Source: an uncultured Parabacteroides sp. | GTDB lineage: Bacteria > Bacteroidota > Bacteroidia > Bacteroidales > Tannerellaceae | DNA length: 16,867 nucleotides | NCBI GenBank assembly: GCA_900552415.1 | Contig: USAD01000020.1 | Coordinates: 1 to 16,867, forward strand | Reading direction: 5' to 3' | Shown here: piece by piece, positions 1 to 7,720 of the stretch | How the letters are laid out: every line of letters starts with the position of its first letter | Position numbering within the stretch: the stretch's first letter is position 1 | The notes under the pieces: generated by a model | Database searches by the model: none | Told to the model about the DNA's origin: nothing | What the model saw: only the letters and a program-made list of their open reading frames with translations | Translations under genes and position numbers: made by a program

Positions 1-8
1 GAGTTGAT

Positions 9-398
9 ATGGCAAAAAAAACAGTCGCAGCAAAAAAGAGAAATGTAAAGGTTGATGCTTACGGTCAAGCTCTCATTCATTCTTCTTTTAACAACATTAT
101 TGTGTCATTGGCTAATAGTGAGGGTCAGGTTATCAGCTGGTCTTCTGCTGGAAAGATGGGCTTCAGAAGCTCAAAGAAGAACACGCCTTATGCCGCTCAG
201 ATGGCAGCTCAGGATTGCGCGAAAGTAGCGTATGATTTGGGCTTGCGTAAAGTGAAAGTCTATGTGAAGGGACCCGGAAACGGACGTGAGTCCGCTATTC
301 GTACGATTCATGGTGCTGGTATTGAGGTAACTGAGATCATCGATGTTACTCCATTGCCACATAACGGATGTCGTCCTCCTAAGAAAAGAAGAGTATAA
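9..398 (+). CDS. rpsK: 30S ribosomal protein S11
   Basis: S11 binds 16S rRNA on the platform of the small subunit, near the mRNA exit/E-site region. The 129-residue product has the family's usual length plus a short basic N-terminus ([15 protein letters not shown]). It shows the family core, including [13 protein letters not shown] near residues 86-98, and ends in the near-invariant [12 protein letters not shown] tail. The ATG at 9 is the only sensible start. It is the first complete gene of an rpsK-rpsD-rpoA-rplQ block; rpsM would be expected just upstream, outside the window. The 127 bp to rpsD is long for an r-protein operon and holds a large hairpin (separate entry). Identification is secure. 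Confidence 0.98.
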   Translation: MAKKTVAAKKRNVKVDAYGQALIHSSFNNIIVSLANSEGQVISWSSAGKMGFRSSKKNTPYAAQMAAQDCAKVAYDLGLRKVKVYVKGPGNGRESAIRTIHGAGIEVTEIIDVTPLPHNGCRPPKKRRV

Positions 399-420
399 TT
401 TATTATTGGTGTTTTCTTAA

Positions 421-507
421 TTGAGTTGAATCGAGAATTGTGAATAGATTACAAATTAACCTTACCCTCTCTGTGATCGCGGCTGCACGGTTCTTGATTC
501 AAGTCGA
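421..507 (+). promoter_or_regulatory. rpsD leader hairpin, candidate S4-responsive element
   Basis: The rpsK-rpsD gap contains a long imperfect inverted repeat. Positions 426-442 pair with 486-502 without interruption (17 pairs, three of them G-U). After one G-G mismatch (425/503) four more pairs follow (421-424 with 504-507). Inside, 447-453 pairs with 472-478 (7 pairs, one G-U), leaving an internal loop (443-446 and 479-485) and an 18-nt apical loop. The rpsD ATG lies 18 nt after the outer stem. There is no U-tract, so this is not an ordinary terminator. S4 represses its own operon in other bacteria (alpha operon leader in E. coli, rpsD leader in Bacillus), so a role in S4 autoregulation is a reasonable inference. 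RNA processing or internal transcription control are alternatives. Confidence 0.7.
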
Positions 508-525
508 ATTTAAAAGTTAAAAAAA

Positions 526-1134
526 ATGGCAAGATATACTGGACCAAGAACAAGAATTGCCCGTAAGTTTGGTGAGGCAATATTCGGTGCGGATAAAGTT
601 CTCTCTAAGAAGAACTATCCTCCCGGACAACATGGAAACTCTAGAAAAAGAAAGACTTCTGAGTATGGTATCCAATTGAGAGAGAAGCAGAAGGCTAAAT
701 ATACTTACGGCGTTTTGGAAAGACAATTCCGTAATTTGTTCGCTAAGGCTTCTCGTTCTAAGGGTATTACCGGTGAGGTTCTTCTTCAATTGCTCGAGGG
801 TCGTTTGGATAATGTTGTTTATCGTTTAGGTATTGCTCCTACTCGTGCGGCAGCTCGTCAGTTGGTTTCTCATCGTCATATTACGGTTGATGGTAATGTC
901 GTTAATATTCCTTCTTATTCAGTGAAAGCTGGTCAGATTGTAGGTGTTCGCGAGAAATCTAAGTCTTTGGAGGTTATCGCTGACTCTTTGTCTGGCTTCA
1001 ATCACAGTAAGTATCCTTGGTTTGAGTGGGATGAGGCTTCTAAGAGCGGTAAGATGTTGCACTTGCCTGAGAGAGCTGATATTCCTGAGAATATTAAAGA
1101 GCAGTTAATTGTAGAGTTGTATTCTAAACAATAA
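526..1134 (+). CDS. rpsD: 30S ribosomal protein S4
   Basis: S4 is a primary 16S rRNA-binding protein that nucleates assembly of the small-subunit body, and in several bacteria also represses its own operon. The 202-residue product has the normal length. The N-terminal part ([17 protein letters not shown], then [12 protein letters not shown]) is the zinc-free type, lacking the cysteine cluster seen in some S4 proteins. An S4 RNA-binding domain spans roughly residues 90-155 ([11 protein letters not shown], then [15 protein letters not shown]). The ATG at 526 follows an A-rich stretch without a Shine-Dalgarno site, as is common in Bacteroidota. rpoA begins 9 bp after the stop, so the genes are cotranscribed. 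The preceding hairpin could be its own regulatory target. Confidence 0.98.
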   Translation: MARYTGPRTRIARKFGEAIFGADKVLSKKNYPPGQHGNSRKRKTSEYGIQLREKQKAKYTYGVLERQFRNLFAKASRSKGITGEVLLQLLEGRLDNVVYRLGIAPTRAAARQLVSHRHITVDGNVVNIPSYSVKAGQIVGVREKSKSLEVIADSLSGFNHSKYPWFEWDEASKSGKMLHLPERADIPENIKEQLIVELYSKQ

Positions 1135-1143
1135 TTGATATCC

Positions 1144-2136
1144 ATGGCGATTTTAGCATTTCAAAAACCTGATAAAGTATTAATGTTGGAGGCGGACAAT
1201 TTCTTCGGTAAATTCGAATTTCGTCCGTTGGAGCCTGGCTATGGTATTACTATTGGTAATGCTTTGCGCCGTATTCTCCTATCGTCTCTTGAGGGTTTCG
1301 CCATTACATCAATCAAAATTGAGGGGGTTAATCATGAGTTTGGTACGATCCCTGGCGTTATTGAAGATGTAACGAACATTATCCTCAATTTGAAACAAGT
1401 TCGTTTCAAACACTTTGTGGACGATATTGAGAATGAGAAAGTTTGTATTACTGTTTCGGGTACGGAAGTGTTCAAAGCCGGTGATATTGGTAAGCACTTA
1501 ACTGGATTTGAGGTTTTGAATCCTGATTTGGTTGTCTGTCGTTTGGATCCGAGTGCAAGTTTCCAGATTGAGTTGACAATTAATAAGGGCCGCGGTTATG
1601 TTCCGGCGGACGAGAATCGTGATCCTAATGCTGAGGCAAACGTGATTGCTATCGATTCAATTTATACTCCAATCCGTAACGTTAAGTATTCAATTGAAAA
1701 TTATCGTGTAGAGCAGAAGACTGACTATGAGAAGTTGGTTCTTGAAATCTCTACTGATGGTTCAATTCATCCGAAAGAGGCGTTGAAAGAGGCGGCTAAA
1801 ATCTTGATTCATCACTTTATGCTGTTCTCTGATGAGAAGATCGCTCTTGAGACTACAGACACTGAGGGTAATGAGGAGTTTGATGAGGAAGTATTGCATA
1901 TGCGTCAGTTGCTGAAGAGCAAGTTGGCTGATATGGATCTTTCTGTTCGTGCGCTTAATTGCTTGAAAGCCGCTGATGTTGAGACCTTAGGTGAACTGGT
2001 TAAATTTAACAAGAACGACTTGTTGAAATTCAGGAACTTTGGTAAGAAGTCGCTTACTGAACTTGATGAATTGCTTGAGAGCTTGAACCTTTCATTCGGG
2101 ATGGATATCACAAAGTATAAATTAGATAAAGATTAA
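1144..2136 (+). CDS. rpoA: DNA-directed RNA polymerase subunit alpha
   Basis: The alpha subunit dimerises to scaffold RNA polymerase assembly and contacts UP elements and activators through its C-terminal domain. From the ATG at 1144 the product is 330 residues ([12 protein letters not shown]). An in-frame TTG at 1135 would add three residues, but ATG gives the start typical of Bacteroidales RpoA. The N-terminal domain covers about residues 1-230, with [14 protein letters not shown] in the dimerisation region. The C-terminal domain lies at about 250-320 ([21 protein letters not shown], then [12 protein letters not shown]). An acidic linker (EGNEEFDEE) separates them. It sits 9 bp after rpsD and 8 bp before rplQ, in the standard alpha-operon order. 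Confidence 0.98.
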   Translation: MAILAFQKPDKVLMLEADNFFGKFEFRPLEPGYGITIGNALRRILLSSLEGFAITSIKIEGVNHEFGTIPGVIEDVTNIILNLKQVRFKHFVDDIENEKVCITVSGTEVFKAGDIGKHLTGFEVLNPDLVVCRLDPSASFQIELTINKGRGYVPADENRDPNAEANVIAIDSIYTPIRNVKYSIENYRVEQKTDYEKLVLEISTDGSIHPKEALKEAAKILIHHFMLFSDEKIALETTDTEGNEEFDEEVLHMRQLLKSKLADMDLSVRALNCLKAADVETLGELVKFNKNDLLKFRNFGKKSLTELDELLESLNLSFGMDITKYKLDKD

Positions 2137-2144
2137 TAATAACG

Positions 2145-2645
2145 ATGAGACATAATAAGAAGTTCAATCACTTAGGTCGTACGAATACTCACCGTAATGC
2201 GATGTTGTCGAATATGGCTTCTTCTTTGATTAAGCACAAACGTATCTTTACGACTGTCGCTAAGGCAAAGGAGTTACGGAAGTATGTTGAGCCTATCTTG
2301 ACTAAGGCTAAAAGCGATACGACACATTCAAGACGTTTAGTCTTCAAACTTTTGCAGAATAAGTATTCTGTTACTGAATTGTTTAATGATGTCGCTCAGA
2401 AAATCGCTGATCGTCCAGGTGGTTATACCCGTATCATTAAGACTGGTAACCGTTTGGGTGATAACGCTGCTATGTGCTTTATCGAGTTGGTTGATTACAA
2501 CGAGAACATGATGAAGGATACGACGGCTAAGAAAGCCACTAAGACTCGTCGTTCACGTAAGAAATCAGCTGCTCCTGTTGAGGCTGCTGAGGCCGTTGAG
2601 GCTCCTGCTACTGAGGCAGCTGCTGAGGAGAACAAGGCAGAATAA
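2145..2645 (+). CDS. rplQ: 50S ribosomal protein L17
   Basis: L17 binds 23S rRNA near the peptide exit tunnel of the large subunit. The N-terminal 115 or so residues are the conserved fold, starting [17 protein letters not shown] and including [19 protein letters not shown]. The 166-residue protein is longer than the roughly 120-residue E. coli type because of a basic stretch ([13 protein letters not shown]) followed by an alanine- and glutamate-rich low-complexity tail. Such tails are usual in Bacteroidota L17. It is the last gene of the operon; a strong intrinsic terminator starts 25 bp after the stop. Confidence 0.98.
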   Translation: MRHNKKFNHLGRTNTHRNAMLSNMASSLIKHKRIFTTVAKAKELRKYVEPILTKAKSDTTHSRRLVFKLLQNKYSVTELFNDVAQKIADRPGGYTRIIKTGNRLGDNAAMCFIELVDYNENMMKDTTAKKATKTRRSRKKSAAPVEAAEAVEAPATEAAAEENKAE

Positions 2646-2670
2646 TCGATTTCTCATATCATTTCATAAG

Positions 2671-2706
2671 AGGAGGATATCTCTTAATGAGATATCCTCT
2701 TTTTTT
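2671..2706 (+). terminator. Intrinsic terminator of the rpsK-rplQ operon
   Basis: Positions 2671-2683 pair with 2689-2701 (13 pairs, one G-U) around the loop TTAAT, and a run of T follows from 2700 to 2706. The location just after rplQ and the stem-plus-T-run layout make it a textbook rho-independent terminator. Confidence 0.93.
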
Positions 2707-2753
2707 GTGTTGTTTTGTTCTTCAATCATCTATATATTCTTTTATGGTGAAAA

Positions 2754-2790
2754 CAAAAAGGGATATGTCTTTATGACATATCCCTTTTTG
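2754..2790. terminator. Bidirectional terminator between rplQ and rplS
   Basis: A perfect 16-bp stem (2754-2769 with 2775-2790) has a 5-nt loop. A5 lies on its left flank and T5 on its right, inside the stem, so it can stop transcription in both directions. For the minus-strand rplS, whose stop is at 2810, it is the only terminator present. For the plus strand it backs up the first terminator. Confidence 0.9.
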
Positions 2791-2809
2791 TATTTGAACC
2801 GTGGATTGA

Positions 2810-3157
2810 TTAAACTCTCTTCTCCTTGATTCTTGCTTTCTTTCCCGTCAATTTACGCAGATAATACAATTTAGCGCGACGAACTTTACCGACTTTGTTA
2901 ACAGTGATGCTCTCGATGAACGGAGACTCGATCGGGAAAATACGCTCTACACCGACATTGTCAGACATCTTGCGAACAGTGAAACGTTTTTTGTCGCCAT
3001 GACCTGAGATACGGATAACAACACCGCGATACATCTGGATACGCTCTTTGTTACCCTCTTTGATACGATATGCGATCGTGATCGTATCACCGCTTTTGAA
3101 TGAGGGATGTTCTTTCTTGGTTGCGAAAGCTTCCTCAGCTACCTTAATTAAATCCAT
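2810..3157 (-). CDS. rplS: 50S ribosomal protein L19
   Basis: L19 lies at the interface of the two ribosomal subunits and contributes to an inter-subunit bridge. The 115-residue product has normal family length. It shows the expected core: [22 protein letters not shown] near residues 20-41, [18 protein letters not shown], the [17 protein letters not shown] segment, and a basic C-terminus ([19 protein letters not shown]). It stands alone on the minus strand, not linked to rpsP, rimM or trmD as in proteobacteria, and converges on rplQ. About 200 bp of upstream sequence separates it from the next gene's promoter. I did not find a clear consensus -7 box for it. Confidence 0.98.
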   Translation of the reverse strand: MDLIKVAEEAFATKKEHPSFKSGDTITIAYRIKEGNKERIQMYRGVVIRISGHGDKKRFTVRKMSDNVGVERIFPIESPFIESITVNKVGKVRRAKLYYLRKLTGKKARIKEKRV

Positions 3158-3201
3158 TGTTTTTAGCTTTTATTTTTGTTTAGTAAAGAAACGCAATATA
3201 A

Positions 3202-3217
3202 CGGGCCACATGTCCCG
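3202..3217 (-). promoter_or_regulatory. Small hairpin in the rplS upstream region
   Basis: CGGG (3202-3205) and CCCG (3214-3217) can pair across a loop containing the self-complementary ACATGT, about 45 nt before the rplS start. L19 genes in several lineages have structured leaders used for autoregulation, so this may be part of one, but the stem is short and chance is quite possible. Confidence 0.25.
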
Positions 3218-3365
3218 ACAGAGATTACGTAAAGCGAACGCGAATTAACGAAATATTTTCATCTTACGCAATATCTAAGTCTAATTTAAGGCTTTGTCCT
3301 TGAATATTTTTTCTGCCCTATATTCTTTGACTTGATCTTTTGGTGATTCGATTCTTGAATAGTGG

Positions 3366-3392
3366 TTTGTTTATCGATAACCCTTATCTTTG
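3366..3392 (+). promoter_or_regulatory. Probable promoter of the GH3-hydrolase gene
   Basis: TATCTTTG at 3385-3392 matches the Bacteroidota -7 consensus TAnnTTTG exactly. TTTG at 3366-3369 could be the -33 box, although the 15-bp spacer is shorter than the usual 19-21. Transcription would begin near 3399, about 17 nt before the ATG at 3416. This also argues against the in-frame GTG at 3362 as a start. Confidence 0.6.
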
Positions 3393-3415
3393 TCTTTATA
3401 ATTATTTGTTGTGTT

Positions 3416-6400
3416 ATGCGGAGTCGCTTTTTATTATTGTTGTTGTCTTGTTGGTTTTCGGTTATGGTTGCCATTGCCCAAACCACGACTAATTTAATGC
3501 GTCAGGTCGATCGGGATCGGATGGAGCATTGGGTAGATTCGGTTTTTGATTCGATGAGTTATGATGAACGGATTGGCCAATTGTTTATGATTATCGCTAA
3601 TCCAACAACGGATAACCGCAATATACAAAGATTGACCAAATATGTAAATGAGATAAAAATCGGTGGCATCTTATTCCATAAGGGAAACCCGGAATCTCAG
3701 GCGGATGTGACGAATCGTATGCAAAAGCTCTCGAAGGTGCCTCTTTGGATTTCGCTTGATGGAGAATGGGGGCTTTCCATGCGATTGAGTGGAACAACTC
3801 GCTTTCCGAAGAATATGATGCTAGGCGCTATTGAGGATAATAGTCTGATAGAGGCTTATGGTCGGGAAGTTGCCCGCCAATGTAAAGAGATGGGAATCCA
3901 CATTAATTTCGCTCCAGATATTGACGTGAACAGTAATGAGGATAATCCCGTGATCGGCTTACGCTCTTTTGGTGAATCGGCAGGCGCTGTTTCTGATAAG
4001 GGATTGGCTTATGCTCGTGGATTGGAAGGTGAGGGAATCATCTCTGTCGCTAAACATTTCCCGGGGCATGGGGATACTTCTGAGGATTCACATGAGACAG
4101 TCCCGGTTGTCCGCCATTCCAGGGCTCGTCTGGACAGTGTGGAGCTTTTGCCATTTAAGCGTTATATATATGATGGTTTTGCGGGAGTAATGACTGGCCA
4201 TTTGCGTGTTCCCGCTTTGGATAATGGTCCGGATCCGGCTTCTTTCTCTAATCGGATTGTCTCTGGACTGTTGAAAAGGGAATTGGGTTTTACGGGATTG
4301 TGCTTCACAGATGCCTTGGCTATGAAGGGAGCGGCCAGTGTTGACCAGAATCCTTCAGTAAGGGCATTATTGGCAGGGAATGATGTCTTGCTTTCCCCGA
4401 CTTCGCCTATTCGGGATTTTGAGGCGATAAAAGAGGCGATCGATGAAGGGGTGTTGAGTTTGGAGTCGATCGAGGAACGTTGCCTGAAGATCTTGCGTTA
4501 TAAATATATTGTTGGTTTGAATCATTACTATCCGATTGAGCTGAATGGTTTGAAAGAACGTTTGAACTCGCCTCATGCGGCATGGATTGCGGCGAAGTTG
4601 AATTCAGAGGCAATAACAGTCCTGAAAAATGAGGACCGTGTCTTGCCTTTAAAGGAATTGGACCGTAAACGGACGGCTGTCTTGTCGATTGGAGAGGGTG
4701 AGCGGAGTAAGTTTCAGGAGATGATTAATCGTTATGATTCGGTTGCCCATTTCTCAATCGGGCGAAATTCCTCTGCTGCTCAGGTGAACCGGGTTTATGC
4801 GCAGTTGGCGAAATATGATCGGGTGATTTGTGGAATCCATACGGTTCGTATTCCTGAGAGCAAGGCTTTTCGGGAGTTGGCCGATAAGAAGGAGGTGATA
4901 TTGGCCTTTTTCACCTTGCCCTACGCTTGCAAGAATTATGAGAAGTCGATCAATGCGGCAAAGGCGGTTGTCATGGGTTATGAGAGTACGCCTTTGGCGC
5001 AGGAGTTCGCCGCTCAGGTGATTTATGGTGGAATTGGGGCGAAGGGAAAATTGCCGGTGTCGATTCCGGGGCTTTATTTTGCGGGGACTGGCTTGTTTAC
5101 CGAGAAGACAAGACTTGGTTATCATGAGCCGGAAGAGGTCAGTGCTAATGCGGCTCGCCTGAACGTGATCGAGTCTATCGTGAATGAGGGACTTGAGAAG
5201 AAGGCTTATCCCGGTTGCCGGGTGTTGGTCGCTAAAGACGGTTTGGTTATTTACGACAAGGCATTCGGTTTTTATAATTATGGCTCTCGTGAGGAGGTAA
5301 CCAGGGAATCGGTATATGATTTGGCTTCCGTGTCGAAGGCGACTGGTACGTTGCTGGCGGTGATGAAAGCTTACGACGAGAAGAAATTTAAACTGAACGA
5401 TAAGATCTCGAGTTTCCTGCCAGAGTTGAAGGAATCGAACAAGCGCAACGTGACGATTAAGTCTATGCTTTATCATCAGTCGGGAATTGTGCCTACGATA
5501 AATTTTTATCAGAGGGCAATCGATAAGGAGAGCTACTCGGGTAGTCTCTATAGTGGCGCCAAGAACAAGAGCCATCCGGTCCGGTTTGACGCGAAGACTT
5601 ATGTGCGTAACGATTTCAGTTTCTTGCCCGGATTGGTATCCACGTCACCTAAATCTGGATTCTCGTCCGAGATCGCCCGGGGCCTTTATCTTCATGATTC
5701 CTTCAAGGATTCGATCATGAAGGATATTATTGACTCTAAATTGGGAACCGTGGGGCGTTATCGTTACAGTTGTATCAATTTTATCCTGCTGAAAATGATG
5801 GTCGAGAAACAGATGGGTGAACCTATGGACGTGTTGCTCCGCGAGAACTTCTTCCGGAAGATGGGCATGACATCTACGACTTATAATCCGACGCGTTGGA
5901 TGGATACGACATTGATTGTCCCTACGGAATATGATGGTTTTCTTCGCCGGCAATTGCTTCGGGGATATGTGCACGACGAGGCCGCGGCTTTCCAAGGTGG
6001 AGTCTCGGGCAATGCCGGGCTTTTCTCGAATGCCGATGACTTGGCGAAACTGCTCCAGCTTTATCTCGACTTGGGTATCTATGGCGGCGAGCGTCTCCTG
6101 TCGGAAGCGACCTGCTCGCTCTTTACCCAAACCAAAAGCCCCACTTGTCGGCGTGGATTGGGATTTGACAAGCCGCAACCCGGTAATCCGAAGACTTCAC
6201 CGTGTGGCGCTCTCGCGCCCGCTTCGGTCTACGGCCATACGGGATTTACGGGGACCTGTTTCTGGGTTGATCCGGACAATCGCTTGATCTATATTTTTCT
6301 TTGCAATCGTGTGACGCCCTCAAGGGTAAACAACAAGTTGTCTACCTTAGACATACGGACCCGCATTCAGGACGCGATCTATAAGGCGATCGATAGGAAA

Positions 6401-6418
6401 AAACAAAAAGATTCGTAA
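3416..6418 (+). CDS. Secreted GH3 beta-N-acetylglucosaminidase fused to a class C beta-lactamase-like serine hydrolase
   Basis: The product is 1000 residues from the ATG at 3416. Residues 1-22 form a signal peptide ending in AIAQ. The N-terminal half is GH3 of the NagZ type: KHFPGHGDTSEDSH starts at residue 213, carrying the D224/H226 dyad that serves as general acid/base in NagZ enzymes, and the likely nucleophile is D299 in FTDALAMKG. A GH3 C-terminal-like domain lies at about 400-570. The C-terminal part (about 590-995) is a penicillin-recognising serine hydrolase: S638-V-S-K641 is the SxxK motif, Y784 in YSCIN the likely catalytic tyrosine, and H941-T-G the third motif. The order GH3-GH3_C-hydrolase at about 1000 residues is a recurrent Bacteroidota architecture. 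Cleavage of GlcNAc from peptidoglycan fragments or glycans in the periplasm is likely; the substrate of the serine hydrolase is unknown. The next gene starts 48 bp downstream. Confidence 0.92.
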   Translation: MRSRFLLLLLSCWFSVMVAIAQTTTNLMRQVDRDRMEHWVDSVFDSMSYDERIGQLFMIIANPTTDNRNIQRLTKYVNEIKIGGILFHKGNPESQADVTNRMQKLSKVPLWISLDGEWGLSMRLSGTTRFPKNMMLGAIEDNSLIEAYGREVARQCKEMGIHINFAPDIDVNSNEDNPVIGLRSFGESAGAVSDKGLAYARGLEGEGIISVAKHFPGHGDTSEDSHETVPVVRHSRARLDSVELLPFKRYIYDGFAGVMTGHLRVPALDNGPDPASFSNRIVSGLLKRELGFTGLCFTDALAMKGAASVDQNPSVRALLAGNDVLLSPTSPIRDFEAIKEAIDEGVLSLESIEERCLKILRYKYIVGLNHYYPIELNGLKERLNSPHAAWIAAKLNSEAITVLKNEDRVLPLKELDRKRTAVLSIGEGERSKFQEMINRYDSVAHFSIGRNSSAAQVNRVYAQLAKYDRVICGIHTVRIPESKAFRELADKKEVILAFFTLPYACKNYEKSINAAKAVVMGYESTPLAQEFAAQVIYGGIGAKGKLPVSIPGLYFAGTGLFTEKTRLGYHEPEEVSANAARLNVIESIVNEGLEKKAYPGCRVLVAKDGLVIYDKAFGFYNYGSREEVTRESVYDLASVSKATGTLLAVMKAYDEKKFKLNDKISSFLPELKESNKRNVTIKSMLYHQSGIVPTINFYQRAIDKESYSGSLYSGAKNKSHPVRFDAKTYVRNDFSFLPGLVSTSPKSGFSSEIARGLYLHDSFKDSIMKDIIDSKLGTVGRYRYSCINFILLKMMVEKQMGEPMDVLLRENFFRKMGMTSTTYNPTRWMDTTLIVPTEYDGFLRRQLLRGYVHDEAAAFQGGVSGNAGLFSNADDLAKLLQLYLDLGIYGGERLLSEATCSLFTQTKSPTCRRGLGFDKPQPGNPKTSPCGALAPASVYGHTGFTGTCFWVDPDNRLIYIFLCNRVTPSRVNNKLSTLDIRTRIQDAIYKAIDRKKQKDS

Positions 6419-6423
6419 ATTTG
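6416..6423 (+). promoter_or_regulatory. Possible -7 box for the CobD/HisC-like gene
   Basis: TAAATTTG matches TAnnTTTG exactly and begins with the stop codon of the preceding gene. No TTTG occurs at the right distance upstream, so only half the promoter is supported. Cotranscription with the preceding gene is the alternative. Confidence 0.4.
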
Positions 6424-6466
6424 TGCTATAAAATAATTTGAACATTTTACCAATTAAAAGAAGCTT

Positions 6467-7495
6467 ATGTTATACGGACACGGTGATGACTTTTACAACT
6501 CAAAGAATGAGGTGAAAATTAATTTCAGCTCTAATGTTTGGCATGGTGCGAACCTCGACAAACTGAAAGAGCATCTGATTGAGCACTTCAGTTCATTGAC
6601 CCGGTACCCGGAACCTGATGCCGCGACACTGAGGCGTCTCTTGGCCCGTCGTTATGAGATTGACGAGAACTGTATCGTAGTGACTAACGGTTCTATCACG
6701 GCCTTCTATCTGTTGGCGCAGGCCTGGAGAGGCGCTAAATCGGCGATTGGCGTTCCTTCATTTTCAGAGTATGAGGACGCTTGCCGTTTGCATGGCCATG
6801 AGATAACCTATTTCTCCACTTCCGATGATATCTCGGAGCTGTCGTTGGCGGGGCAGGATTTCTGCTGGATTTGTAATCCGAATAATCCAGATGGTATCTT
6901 GCGCCACCGGGGCGAGTTGTTACGCCTGATCTCGGAGAATCCGAATACCTATTTTATTGTCGATCAGGCTTATGTCGCCTTTACGACAGAGGATATGTTG
7001 AAGCCGTCTGACGTGAAGACTTACAAGAACCTGATCCTGGTTCAATCCATCTCGAAGGCCTATAATATTCCGGGATTGCGTATTGGTTACCTGATCGCTG
7101 ATCCTGAGGTCGCAAGCAAGGTGAGCCAGTTCATTATTCCTTGGTCGGTGAACGCGATCGCGATCGAGGCCAGCAAATATATCCTGATCCATCCGGCGCA
7201 ATTCACGTTGCCTATCCGGAAATGGCAGAGAGAAACGGTCGATTTCATCTACCAGTTGCGTAAGTTGGATGGGGTTGAGGTGTTGCCAACAGCGACGACC
7301 TTCTTCCTGGTGCGCCTGAAGAAGGGGAATGCTGCGGATTTGAAGCGTTATCTTTTGGAAGAGCATGGTATCCTGATTCGTGACGCATCGAACTTCAGGG
7401 GGCTTGATGAGACTTATATCCGTTTGTCTACACAAAGACCGGAGGAGAATCAAGTGCTGATTGACGCAATGCGGGATTGGCTCCAACAACAATAA
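6467..7495 (+). CDS. PLP-dependent aminotransferase, CobD (threonine-phosphate decarboxylase)/HisC-like
   Basis: A fold-type I PLP enzyme of 342 residues with no signal peptide, hence cytoplasmic. Visible landmarks are YPEPDAATLRRLLARRY near residues 47-63, VTNGSITAFYLL, the CNPNNPDG motif, IVDQAYVAF with the cofactor-contacting Asp and Tyr, SISKAYNIPGLRIGY with the Schiff-base lysine K197 and R205, and a C-terminal arginine in YIRLST. Length and motifs fit both histidinol-phosphate aminotransferase and threonine-O-3-phosphate decarboxylase (CobD), which makes the aminopropanol phosphate arm of cobalamin. The start of the protein (GHGDDFYN) resembles the GHGGD-type opening of CobD, which favours that reading. 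However, no other cobalamin or histidine gene is in the window, so the substrate is not settled. The gene lies 48 bp after the GH3 gene; its 3' side carries the AGTACT array and a terminator. Confidence 0.8.
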   Translation: MLYGHGDDFYNSKNEVKINFSSNVWHGANLDKLKEHLIEHFSSLTRYPEPDAATLRRLLARRYEIDENCIVVTNGSITAFYLLAQAWRGAKSAIGVPSFSEYEDACRLHGHEITYFSTSDDISELSLAGQDFCWICNPNNPDGILRHRGELLRLISENPNTYFIVDQAYVAFTTEDMLKPSDVKTYKNLILVQSISKAYNIPGLRIGYLIADPEVASKVSQFIIPWSVNAIAIEASKYILIHPAQFTLPIRKWQRETVDFIYQLRKLDGVEVLPTATTFFLVRLKKGNAADLKRYLLEEHGILIRDASNFRGLDETYIRLSTQRPEENQVLIDAMRDWLQQQ

Positions 7496-7506
7496 ACATG
7501 CGACAG

Positions 7507-7603
7507 TAAAACCCAGTACTATTGGGACAGTACTGCAGTACGATGCTGAAAGTACTCTAGTACTGTCCGCAAAGTACTGGAGTACTCTCTGGACGGTACT
7601 GGG
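7507..7603. repeat. AGTACT palindrome array with 22-bp period
   Basis: AGTACT occurs exactly at 7515, 7529, 7551, 7559, 7573 and 7581. One-mismatch copies are at 7537 (AGTACG) and 7595 (GGTACT). The copies form pairs 8 bp apart, and the pairs recur every 22 bp (7529, 7551, 7573, 7595; second members 7515, 7537, 7559, 7581). The unit is therefore AGTACT-N2-AGTACT-N8 with variable spacers. As RNA, 7525-7541 can pair with 7552-7568 (one C-C mismatch, one G-U) around a 10-nt loop. 7559-7568 can instead pair with 7591-7600, so alternative folds exist. The array lies 11 bp after the CobD/HisC-like gene and before its terminator. I saw no further AGTACT elsewhere in the window by eye. Function is unknown: operator array, structured 3' UTR or dispersed repeat are all possible. 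Confidence 0.9.
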
Positions 7604-7655
7604 AATAGCATTGCCACTGATCGAGACCGTTAATGGGAGTGATTGGAAAGAAATA

Positions 7656-7707
7656 AGGGAAAAAAGAAAGGGATCAACCAAGAGGCGGATCCCTTTCTTT
7701 TTTCCCT
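7656..7707. terminator. Bidirectional terminator with perfect 20-bp stem
   Basis: Positions 7656-7675 are perfectly complementary to 7688-7707 around a 12-nt loop. The arms contain A6 and T6 runs, so each strand presents a GC-containing stem core followed by a T-run. It lies between the plus-strand PLP-enzyme gene (with its AGTACT array) and the minus-strand small membrane protein that ends at 7721, and can terminate both. Confidence 0.9.
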
Positions 7708-7720
7708 CATCTGTGGAGAT

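Noticed and set aside
1135..1143. TTG start for rpoA
   Set aside because: The ATG three codons later gives the [12 protein letters not shown] start typical of Bacteroidales RpoA; a TTG start is unnecessary.
3362..3415. GTG-initiated extension of the GH3-hydrolase gene
   Set aside because: It would place 18 extra residues before a good signal peptide and start upstream of the predicted -7 box at 3385-3392.
7507..7603. CRISPR array
   Set aside because: The repeats are 6-bp palindromes in 22-bp units with 2- and 8-bp spacers, far shorter than CRISPR repeats and spacers, and no cas genes are present.
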